This document shows positions 1 through 7,000 of a DNA stretch of 12,939 nucleotides, in pieces. Each line of letters starts with the position of its first letter. Within the stretch, counting starts at the first letter, position 1. Source of the stretch: MAG-120531 sp002378585 (lineage in GTDB: Bacteria > Bacteroidota > Bacteroidia > Flavobacteriales > Flavobacteriaceae). The stretch spans positions 1 through 12,939 of the forward strand of contig CALADZ010000082.1 of the NCBI GenBank assembly GCA_937890575.1. Direction: 5' to 3'. The position numbers were made by a program, and so were the translations under genes. Below the pieces are notes generated by a model. That model had not been told where the DNA came from. It ran no database searches and was given only the letters and a program-made list of their open reading frames with translations.

Positions 1-695
1 CCAATGAAGCCCTCGAAGAGTACTTTTTCAGTGCATACGATGGCTATGTGAAGGAGGCTCAGTTGAAAGAATACGCCCTTTCGGATGCGCGTGCTACCGA
101 CTACGCGACCTACCGCGCCCTCGTATGCGCCGAGCAGGGCGGAGGGCGCTATTTGGCCAAAAACAACAATACACTCCTACGATACGCCTCGCTTTCACAG
201 TATTTCCCGGCCATGCGGACCGTGGTGCTCTTTCGGCAGCCCATTTTCCACGCGTCTAGCTTGATGGACATGCACCTGCACTTTTCGGTGGAGCAGGAAA
301 AGGACCCCTTCTTCTTGACCTACATGAACTGGCTGGGGCATTATGAATTCGGCCAAAATGTCAAAGCCTTTACCTGGTCAGATGGAAGCGGAATGCCGGT
401 CCATTCGCCGGTCACGCTGGACGATTGGCTCGAGCGGTGGATCGCCTATTACGAGCGTGTACTGGCACTCCGGAACGACCAAATGTTCCTGCTTTCTTAC
501 GACCGATATTGTGCCATGCCCACCGGCGTGGTGGCCACCCTGATGCAGGAAGTCGGTGCGAAAGGAATGTCCGTGGAGGCGGAATCCCATCAGAACGAGC
601 GCCCCGCGCCTGACGGGGCTTCCGACGAAGTCTTGCGCCGTGCCCTCGCCCTCTACGACCGCTTACTCATTCACGAAATGTCCCTTGGGGCCTGA
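1..695 (+). CDS. Sulfotransferase-like protein, 5' end missing
   Basis: The reading frame is open from base 3 with no stop upstream, so the gene starts outside the window. The GTG at 48 is probably an internal Val codon, not the start. What remains is about 230 residues. The segment RTVVLFRQPIFHASSL (Arg codon at 234, Ser codons at 255 and 258) fits the R-x-P-x5-S element that binds the 3'-phosphate of PAPS in sulfotransferases. The preceding KNNNTLLRY segment fits the strand and loop before it. The N-terminal 5'-phosphosulfate loop would lie upstream of the window. Such enzymes move sulfate from PAPS to a hydroxyl or amino group of a sugar, lipid or peptide; the acceptor cannot be told here. 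A second sulfotransferase follows after 15 bases, so the two are probably co-transcribed. The family call is from motif recognition and is moderately firm. Confidence 0.72.
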   Translation, partial: NEALEEYFFSAYDGYVKEAQLKEYALSDARATDYATYRALVCAEQGGGRYLAKNNNTLLRYASLSQYFPAMRTVVLFRQPIFHASSLMDMHLHFSVEQEKDPFFLTYMNWLGHYEFGQNVKAFTWSDGSGMPVHSPVTLDDWLERWIAYYERVLALRNDQMFLLSYDRYCAMPTGVVATLMQEVGAKGMSVEAESHQNERPAPDGASDEVLRRALALYDRLLIHEMSLGA

Positions 696-710
696 CACTA
701 ATTTCGCCTT

Positions 711-1685
711 ATGCCCCACGCCCCCATCTTTATTCTTGGCAGCCACAAGTCTGGTACCAGCCTCTTGCGCTCCCTCTTGGATGGGCATCCAGATCTCTTC
801 GTGATCCCCTTTGAAACGCATTTTATGGCCCTCCTGGGCCGCTGGATCACCTACAGCTACCGAAAGCAAGCGCCCGTAGACGATGCCAATTTTCTGGAAG
901 GCTTGGTCGAAATCTTGGAATCCTATGCCCAATCGGTGGACCGTCAGGCGGATGTGGTCTTGGGCGACCGTCTCGATATGGATGCGGTGCGCGCCTTTGT
1001 GGGGGAAATGGATGAAGCCGACGACCCCATCCAGGCCCTGACCGTTTTAAAGCAATTGCTGCCCCAAGTGGTGGAGGGATTGGATTCGGCCCAGGGGAAA
1101 CGGGCGGTGGAAAAATCCGTGGAACACCTGGAAGTAGCCCTGGAATTGGCCCAAACCTTCCCCAAAGCGCAATTCATCCACATCGTTCGGAATCCCTATG
1201 CCAATATGGTGGCCTTGCGCAAATTCAAAGCCAAAGACCAAGGCTATCCCTTGATCAACAAAGTATATAAATCCTTGGAGTCGGGATATTATTGGCTCCA
1301 AATGAATCAAAAGCTGATCCCGCACTATAAGGTGATACGCTATGAGGATTTGGCCCAAAATCCCGCTGTGGAGATGAAGGCCCTCGCCGAATTCCTCCAA
1401 ATTTCCTTTGATGAAAGCTTGCTTGAGCCGACGCTGCTTGGAGATCCTTGGGGGGGCAACAGTGCATATGGCCAATTCAAAGCCATTTCAGCTGTACATC
1501 TGGATCGCTGGAAAGAGGAGATCACAGCACTGGAGGCCAATTTGGTGACCCAGCATTTTGGTCATGTTTTGGATCAATATGGCTATGAAAAATTGCCTTG
1601 GATGAAAGGGAAATGGAAGCCCACCAAGGGGGAGTCCCTGAAGCGCTATGTGTACAACCGCTTATATCCGTTGTACCTCCGATAG
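711..1685 (+). CDS. Sulfotransferase family protein
   Basis: This is a complete 324-residue cytosolic-type protein starting at ATG 711. Residues 6-27 carry the PAPS 5'-phosphosulfate loop (GSHKSGTSLLRSLLDGHP, with Lys13, Ser14, Gly15 and Thr16), as in the Sulfotransfer_3-type families. Residues 157-169 (IVRNPYANMVAL) form the second PAPS element around Arg160 and Pro162. The position that usually holds Ser, eight residues after the Arg, is Ala168 here, so 3'-phosphate binding may be altered. The C terminus is strongly basic. No Shine-Dalgarno precedes the start, which is normal in Bacteroidota. The gene sits 15 bases after another sulfotransferase, which suggests an operon that sulfates related acceptors such as surface polysaccharides or lipids. 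The acceptor is an inference and cannot be assigned from sequence. Confidence 0.86.
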   Translation: MPHAPIFILGSHKSGTSLLRSLLDGHPDLFVIPFETHFMALLGRWITYSYRKQAPVDDANFLEGLVEILESYAQSVDRQADVVLGDRLDMDAVRAFVGEMDEADDPIQALTVLKQLLPQVVEGLDSAQGKRAVEKSVEHLEVALELAQTFPKAQFIHIVRNPYANMVALRKFKAKDQGYPLINKVYKSLESGYYWLQMNQKLIPHYKVIRYEDLAQNPAVEMKALAEFLQISFDESLLEPTLLGDPWGGNSAYGQFKAISAVHLDRWKEEITALEANLVTQHFGHVLDQYGYEKLPWMKGKWKPTKGESLKRYVYNRLYPLYLR

Positions 1686-1716
1686 GGGTGGGGGTTTCGG
1701 GCGAAATTGGATGTGG

Positions 1717-1737
1717 GAGGGGGTAAGCACCCCCTAG
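1717..1737. terminator. Hairpin between convergent genes, possible terminator
   Basis: AGGGGGT (1718-1724) and ACCCCCT (1729-1735) form a perfect 7-bp stem with a 4-base loop. It lies in the 56-base gap between the sulfotransferase stop and the stop of the minus-strand gene, where a bidirectional terminator is expected. No T-run follows on either strand, so it may not be an intrinsic terminator of the classic kind. Confidence 0.4.
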
Positions 1738-1741
1738 CAGA

Positions 1742-2113
1742 CTAGCCTTTCTCTGCCAGTGTAGCCTCCAGCTCTGCGACACGAGCGTTCAATGCTTCGG
1801 CCTCTTTTTTCGCGGCGGCCAAGTCGGCTTGCAAAGTCAAGTTGGCTTCTTGGAGTTCATCTCCTCGGCGACGCTCCTTGCGCGCTTGGTTCTCAAACTT
1901 TTCGGCTTCTTTTTCGGCCGAATAAATCTCCTTTTGATCCTTGCTTTGCACTAAAAAACTATAAACGGCGTAGAGTGCGACTCCAACAATAGCGGCGATG
2001 CGCAGGCTGCTATTGAATTCTTTTAAGGGAGGGACAATGTAAGATGCAGCAAAGGCAATTAATACCACGCTGCCAAACCCTAACAGGACTCGTTCAATCG
2101 TATTTGTGTTCAT
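1742..2113 (-). CDS. Small membrane protein with C-terminal coiled coil, unknown function
   Basis: This is a 123-residue protein that I do not recognise as a named family. Two hydrophobic segments, about residues 8-28 and 37-55, are likely membrane helices with a short loop between them. From about residue 57 to the end the chain is highly charged and rich in Glu, Lys, Arg and Ala. Heptad-like Leu and Ala spacing there predicts a long helical coiled coil, probably cytoplasmic. Such a layout suits a membrane-anchored scaffold or oligomerising protein, but this is inference. The ATG at 2113 is the only reasonable start. The gene is convergent with the sulfotransferases and divergent from the sugar transporter, so it is probably transcribed alone. 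The opposite frames over this stretch give low-complexity products and were not preferred. Confidence 0.72.
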   Translation of the reverse strand: MNTNTIERVLLGFGSVVLIAFAASYIVPPLKEFNSSLRIAAIVGVALYAVYSFLVQSKDQKEIYSAEKEAEKFENQARKERRRGDELQEANLTLQADLAAAKKEAEALNARVAELEATLAEKG

Positions 2114-2195
2114 AACCTCGGGGAATTACTTCATGGAAGGTAGTAAAATTGTCAATGCGCTCTTTGTAGATTTCCCATTCTTAAACGCTTACCCT

Positions 2196-3527
2196 ATGCG
2201 CAACGTACAAAAATGGTCCTGGGTTGTCGCCGTGGCCGGATTTCTCTTCGGATTTGACACGGTCGTGATTTCGGGGGCCAACGAGCCCATCCGTGAACTC
2301 TGGGATACCTCGGCTTTGTTCCATGGCACATTCATTATGTCCATGGCGTTGTGGGGGACTGTGTTGGGTTCTTTGTTCGGAGGCAAGCCCCTCGATACCT
2401 GGGGTCGAAAGCCCACGCTCATATGGATCGGGGCCTTGTTTACGGTTTCGGCCATCGGTTCTGGATTGGCGTGGGACCCCTATTCGTTCTCCTTCTTTCG
2501 CTTTATTGGTGGCGTCGGGGTCGGTGCTTCCTCCGTGGCCGCCCCCGCCTACATTTCGGAAATTTCCAGCGCTTCATCCCGCGGTAGACTGGTGGCTTTG
2601 TACCAGTTCAACATTGTTTTTGGAATCTTAATCGCCTTTCTGTCCAACTACTTCTTGGCGGGAGTTGGGGGAGCTTGGGACTGGCGTCTCATGTTGGGGG
2701 TGGAAGCCATTCCGGCCATCCTCTACACCGTCATGGTTCTGACCGTCCCTGAAAGTCCACGTTGGCTCGCCGTGAAAAAGGGCGATCCGGTGGCCGCCAA
2801 GGCCGTCCTCACGCAGCTTTTTGAAACCTCTCAGGAAGCGGAGGAAACGCTGCAGGCGATCCAAGCCGATGCGATGGCTACTTCTTCCAAGCCGGCCGTG
2901 CCCCTCTTCTCAAGAAAGTTCCGTTTTCCCCTTCTGCTGGCCTTTCTACTTGCGATGTTCAACCAACTTTCGGGCATCAACTTCATCCTGTACTACGCCC
3001 CGTCCATCCTGGAAAATGCGGGTTTTGCGAGCAGTGAATCCTTGCTTTCTAGCGTGTCTTTGGGCGGAATCAACCTCCTGTTCACGTTTGTGGGCCTCTA
3101 CTTCATCGATCGATTGGGTCGCAAGCAGCTGATGTACATTGGCTCCCTGGGCTACATCTTCTCCTTGTGCATGGTCGCATTTGCCTTTTACAGCGAGGCG
3201 GCCCCCATGTTCACGCTTGCGTTTATCCTGATGTTTATTGCGTCCCACGCGATGGGCCAAGGGGCGGTTATCTGGGTGTTCATTTCCGAAATTTTCCCGA
3301 ACTCTGTCCGCGGCGCGGGACAATCTTGGGGTACCGGCACGCATTGGGTTTTTGCTGCGATGATCACCCTCCTTGGCCCAGTGGTTCAGGAGGCCTTTCC
3401 GGAAGGTTGGCCGATTTTTGTCTTCTTTGCGGGCTGCATGATTTTGCAGCTTGGTTTCACCCATTGGATCATGCCCGAAACCAAAGGCAAATCCCTGGAA
3501 GAACTTCAGCATGACCTAGAGCGATGA
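2196..3527 (+). CDS. MFS sugar transporter, sugar porter family
   Basis: This is a 443-residue, twelve-helix inner-membrane symporter of the major facilitator superfamily, sugar porter family (XylE/GalP/GLUT-like). Signatures include AGFLFGFDTVVISGA in helix 1 and DTWGRKP (67-73) in the helix 2-3 loop. PESPRWL (185-191) follows helix 6, NQLSGIN (256-262) is in the helix 7 sugar-binding region, and PETKGKSLEEL (427-437) is at the C terminus. It should carry a monosaccharide with H+ or Na+; the exact sugar is not readable. I chose ATG 2196 because it puts helix 1 near the N terminus, as in the family. In-frame alternatives are ATG 2133 and GTG 2106, which add 21 and 30 non-family residues; GTG 2106 would overlap the divergent gene. 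No catabolic gene adjoins it, so the transporter stands alone. Confidence 0.92.
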   Translation: MRNVQKWSWVVAVAGFLFGFDTVVISGANEPIRELWDTSALFHGTFIMSMALWGTVLGSLFGGKPLDTWGRKPTLIWIGALFTVSAIGSGLAWDPYSFSFFRFIGGVGVGASSVAAPAYISEISSASSRGRLVALYQFNIVFGILIAFLSNYFLAGVGGAWDWRLMLGVEAIPAILYTVMVLTVPESPRWLAVKKGDPVAAKAVLTQLFETSQEAEETLQAIQADAMATSSKPAVPLFSRKFRFPLLLAFLLAMFNQLSGINFILYYAPSILENAGFASSESLLSSVSLGGINLLFTFVGLYFIDRLGRKQLMYIGSLGYIFSLCMVAFAFYSEAAPMFTLAFILMFIASHAMGQGAVIWVFISEIFPNSVRGAGQSWGTGTHWVFAAMITLLGPVVQEAFPEGWPIFVFFAGCMILQLGFTHWIMPETKGKSLEELQHDLER

Positions 3528-3575
3528 AGCAAATCCTTTGCTTTGAGAAAGTGCTTTTTAATGGATAGCTCGTTG

Positions 3576-3607
3576 GCTCAATGGGCGGTGACGGTACACC
3601 GCCGAGC
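3576..3607. terminator. Strong hairpin between convergent genes, possible terminator
   Basis: GGCGGTG (3584-3590) and CACCGCC (3597-3603) make a perfect 7-bp GC-rich stem with a 6-base loop. GCTC (3576-3579) can extend it by pairing with GAGC (3604-3607) across a 4-base bulge. It lies between the stops of the transporter and the convergent minus-strand gene. There is no T-run on either side, so its role as a terminator is inferred from position. Confidence 0.45.
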
Positions 3608-3619
3608 GAGCAAGTAACT

Positions 3620-3931
3620 CTAGTCTTCGATTTGGGCGTCTTCGATGACTTCGGCCTCGCCGAGGTCTTCCTCCTGTTGGACCTGTCCAAACTGCTGGCC
3701 CAATGCACCGAGCTTTTTGCGCAGGAATCGGCTGAAGGCCCAAAATCCCACCAAGACCAGTACGTTAAAGCCCGCATAGATATACCACAGGGTCATGACC
3801 CAAGGCGATTGCGAGCTCAATACGTAGGCAATCACTCCCGCAATGGCGATGCGCAAGGCGGTTGTGCCGATCCGGCGCGGGGTAACGAGGCGCGTTTGGC
3901 TTTTTAAATCCTGGAAGGGGTGAGGCATCAT
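3620..3931 (-). CDS. Small two-helix membrane protein, unknown function
   Basis: This is a 103-residue protein not recognised as a named family. The N-terminal 25 residues are polar and basic. Two membrane helices follow, at about 26-43 and 45-68, the second rich in Trp, Tyr and Phe. Then comes a short basic stretch (RFLRKKLG) and a strongly acidic tail of about 18 residues (EEDLGEAEVIEDAQIED). By the positive-inside rule the tail is probably cytoplasmic. The gene begins with two ATG codons in a row (3931 and 3928). A minus-strand -7 element lies only 4 bases upstream, which supports both the strand and the start. An overlapping plus-strand frame at 3581-3907 has no membrane or motif pattern and is taken to be a shadow. 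Confidence 0.72.
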   Translation of the reverse strand: MMPHPFQDLKSQTRLVTPRRIGTTALRIAIAGVIAYVLSSQSPWVMTLWYIYAGFNVLVLVGFWAFSRFLRKKLGALGQQFGQVQQEEDLGEAEVIEDAQIED

Positions 3932-3935
3932 GGGG

Positions 3936-3943
3936 CAAAGGTA
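3936..3943 (-). promoter_or_regulatory. Bacteroidota-type -7 promoter element for the 103-residue gene
   Basis: On the minus strand the sequence reads TACCTTTG, an exact match to the TAnnTTTG -7 element used by the primary sigma factor of Bacteroidota. It ends 4 bases before the ATG at 3931, so transcription would begin at or very near the start codon. I see no good -33 TTG/TTTG at the usual spacing. Confidence 0.6.
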
Positions 3944-4000
3944 GCCGTGGAACGAAACATCTGGCCCCGCTGGAGAAAATCCCCGTTTTCGTTCAAAATG

Positions 4001-4020
4001 AGACCTAAAGGGGTAGGTCT
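4001..4020. repeat. Perfect hairpin upstream of the giant protease gene
   Basis: AGACCTA (4001-4007) and TAGGTCT (4014-4020) are perfect inverted repeats around a 6-base loop. The stem lies 77 bases before the start of the giant gene, in the divergent control region. It could be an operator for a dimeric regulator or a 5' leader hairpin. Its GGGTA (4011-4015) could instead pair with either TACCC at 4030 or 4041, giving an alternative fold. Confidence 0.45.
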
Positions 4021-4027
4021 GGGAATA

Positions 4028-4046
4028 TGTACCCGTTGTGTACCCG
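4028..4046 (+). promoter_or_regulatory. Pair of 8-mer direct repeats, candidate regulator site
   Basis: TGTACCCG occurs at 4028-4035 and again at 4039-4046. The 11-base period is close to one helical turn, so both copies face the same side of the DNA. That is the usual geometry for side-by-side binding of a response regulator or similar protein upstream of a promoter. No convincing TAnnTTTG element was found between here and the GTG at 4097, so the promoter itself is not located. Confidence 0.35.
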
Positions 4047-4096
4047 GTTTGAAATTATCACATGCCATATTGAACCTTCATTAAAGACTGTTCACA

Positions 4097-7000
4097 GTGA
4101 GAAAATTTCTTTTCATCCTAACTTTTGTAGCCTCGTATAATCTATTCAGTCAAGCGGAACGGCCACATCCGCAGTTGTTAATTGATGACTTAGTTCACTG
4201 GGTGGATGATGAAATAATCATAAGATTTAACGATGATTTAAATGTCACGTTTAATCAAAACAACGAAACGGAAATTGCAGTAGTTGACAGAGTTCTTAAG
4301 AGGTACTCAATTCAAGAGGCTGAACAACTTTTTCCATTTCAAAAGCCAATTCCAAGTGGTGAAAAGGGATTTCATACCTACTCGGGAAAATATGTAGAAT
4401 ACCCCAAGCTCACCAATATTTATCGAGTGAGATTTGATTCAAATGGAGATGCAATGCAGGTCTTTGAATTAATGGATGAACTGCAGAATTTGGTTGGCAT
4501 CATTAAATATGCCGAACCGAATTATTTGATGAAAACGGATGCACTTACTCCAAATGACAGTCTCTATGCATTCCAGTACAACGCATCACAAATGAACGTA
4601 GATAGTGTGTGGCATGTGATGCAAGATAGCTCGATAACAGACGATGGGATAGTTATCGCAATCATTGATACCGGAGTTGATACAAATCATGTTGACTTGC
4701 AAGGGAAGCGATTCACCAATTATATAGAAGCAAATGGGTTGCCCGGCGTCGACGACGATGGGAATGGTTTTATCGATGACGTAAGTGGTTGGGATTTTGT
4801 TAACCTTGACAATCATGCTGCCGATGATAACTCACATGGAACCCACTGCGCTGGTATTGCAGTAGGCAAACATAACTCGAAGGGGATAGCTGGGATTTCA
4901 AAAGGGGCTAAATACATGCCCATTAAGGGCTTGGAAAGTTCAGGGGGGTCCAATTCGGCAACACTTGCACAAGGCGTTGTTTATGCTGCCAACAATGGAG
5001 CCGATATTTTGAGCATGAGTTTTGGTGGATATGGACGGTCTCTAGCTCAAGAGAATGCTTTGGCATATGCATATGCATTTTCACTTCCGGTTGGAGCTGC
5101 TGGGAATGATGCACTTTGTATTCGTAATGATGGATTTCTATGTCCAGACGGGAGGTATCCAGCGCCCATGTATCCAGGAGCTCTTACTTATGTTCTTGCG
5201 GCTCAGGCAACTCAACAAAATCCTGGTTGGAATGGGTATCGTGTGTGGTTCTCAAATTATGATTTTGATGGACCGACTTTCACGGATTACCCGGATGAAT
5301 TCAATTATGAAGTTTATGCGCCCGGTGCAGGGATCATTTCAACTATCCCAGGAGGGGCCTACGCGAACTATAGTGGGACTTCAATGGCTTGTCCTGCAGT
5401 TGCTGGGTCCGTTGCCATGTACAAGGCATTCCGCCCCAATAATACCAAGGAAAAGTTGTTTATCGATTACATCATGTCATGGTATGACATTGATGGGACC
5501 TTTACAAAAAACCAAGGTTGGGCTAGCCCTGCAAGTTTTCCTTCAATAGATATTGTTAAGGCCATTTGGCCAGAAGAGAAGCCTTTGATTTGGATGAAGT
5601 CATTCACAATGCTTGATACGGCTTTGGGTGATGGTGATTTTCACCTTGATGCTGGAGAAATTGTAAATGGTAGAGTGGATGTCAAAAACCTGGGCACTTA
5701 TTCTGACAGTATTTATGTTGGTGTGCGTCTTTCACGTTTTGAAGACAAATCTGTTATCCATTTCATGGATTCTGTAAGTTTCTTGGGTTCCATAAGTAGC
5801 TATGCTTCGATGTCAAACGTTACATCACAATTCAAATTTCAAGTTGATAGTGGAGTAGTGAATGGAAGAAATATTTCGTTTAATGTTTACTCTTGGACCC
5901 CCGGTGGTGACACAACAAGCCAAGACATTGTATTTGAGGTACAAGCGGGATGCGAGTACAATGGTATCTATCCAGGGACAACCTATTGGACTCCTGATTG
6001 CCAGGTAATTATTACTGGAAATAGTGCATTTGATACCCTGGTAATTGCTCCAGGAACAAAAATTCAAATAGACGGGGGGCGTGGTATTGCATACAATAAT
6101 ATCACGGCAATTGGTAAGCCTGATTCACTAATCGTTTTCACCAAGAATATTAACGGGTGGCAACGATGGGAAGAAATAAAAAATGTTGGGACCGACATGG
6201 CAGTTTTCAAATACTGTCTGTTCGAATATGGAGGTAGATCTTCGCAGTGGGGCTCGGAAATAATTGGCCCAGGTAGCAAAGTTTCTTTCGAAGATTGCAT
6301 TATACAATATTGTAATTCGTGGTATGGATATGGCTGGAACATAATCAAGCCTTCAGGGAATGCCTATGTGAAAGCAACCAATATTCAATATTGTATTTCT
6401 AATCTACCCATTGTGGGTTTAGACTCGTATAATTGGCAGGGTGAATTTGCAAATAATCTCGTTTCTGGAAGCATTTACGAACAATACTACGGGGAGCAAC
6501 CAGCTATCGCATGTGGTTCAGTTAATGATATTGAGAGGGTTCGAAATAACACGTTGTTAAAGCATGGATATCAAGCGCCTGGGAATGCTTTCAATTTGAG
6601 AAGAACTGGGTATGTTATCGGAGTTCGTGATGGAAATGGTGGTGGAGCAACATTTTCTAATTACATCAATAATGTCATCGACAGCAATTACTATGGTCTT
6701 ACGGATAATGTGAGTATTGAGTCCAATATTTTTGATTTTCAAGAGAATCCGTCTTTCCCGGTTCTAAATGGCTCAACCAAAAAACTATCTAGGCCTAAAA
6801 AGGAAACTCACGGCCATGTCTTTACCATACGACTTGATTCTTCTGATATCAATATTTACAATGACCCATATCATAAGCTCATAGGACTGGGCAACCATAA
6901 GATTGAAGTCGAGTTTAATAGGGCTATGAGGACTTCCGTGACACCATTTGTAACTTTTGGCGTTCGTCAGCCATATACTCAAAATATTATCGCAGATTCT

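Noticed and set aside
2106..2195. Longer N terminus for the sugar transporter from GTG 2106
   Set aside because: It would overlap the divergent gene and add 30 residues before helix 1 that do not fit the family. ATG 2133 remains possible but less likely than 2196.
2946..3512. Minus-strand frame of 188 codons
   Set aside because: It lies fully inside the sugar porter gene, whose family signatures are certain. Its product is rich in His, Arg and Lys, as expected of an antisense shadow.
3560..3640. tRNA-like run: TAGCTCGTTGG, a GC hairpin like an anticodon arm, and TTCGATT
   Set aside because: There is no acceptor stem closing the ends and the arm spacing does not fit a cloverleaf. The TTCGATT part lies within the C-terminal codons of the minus-strand gene. 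The hairpin is better explained as lying between convergent genes.
3581..3907. Plus-strand frame of 108 codons
   Set aside because: It overlaps the minus-strand gene, which has two membrane helices and a matching promoter element. The plus-strand product has no recognisable pattern.
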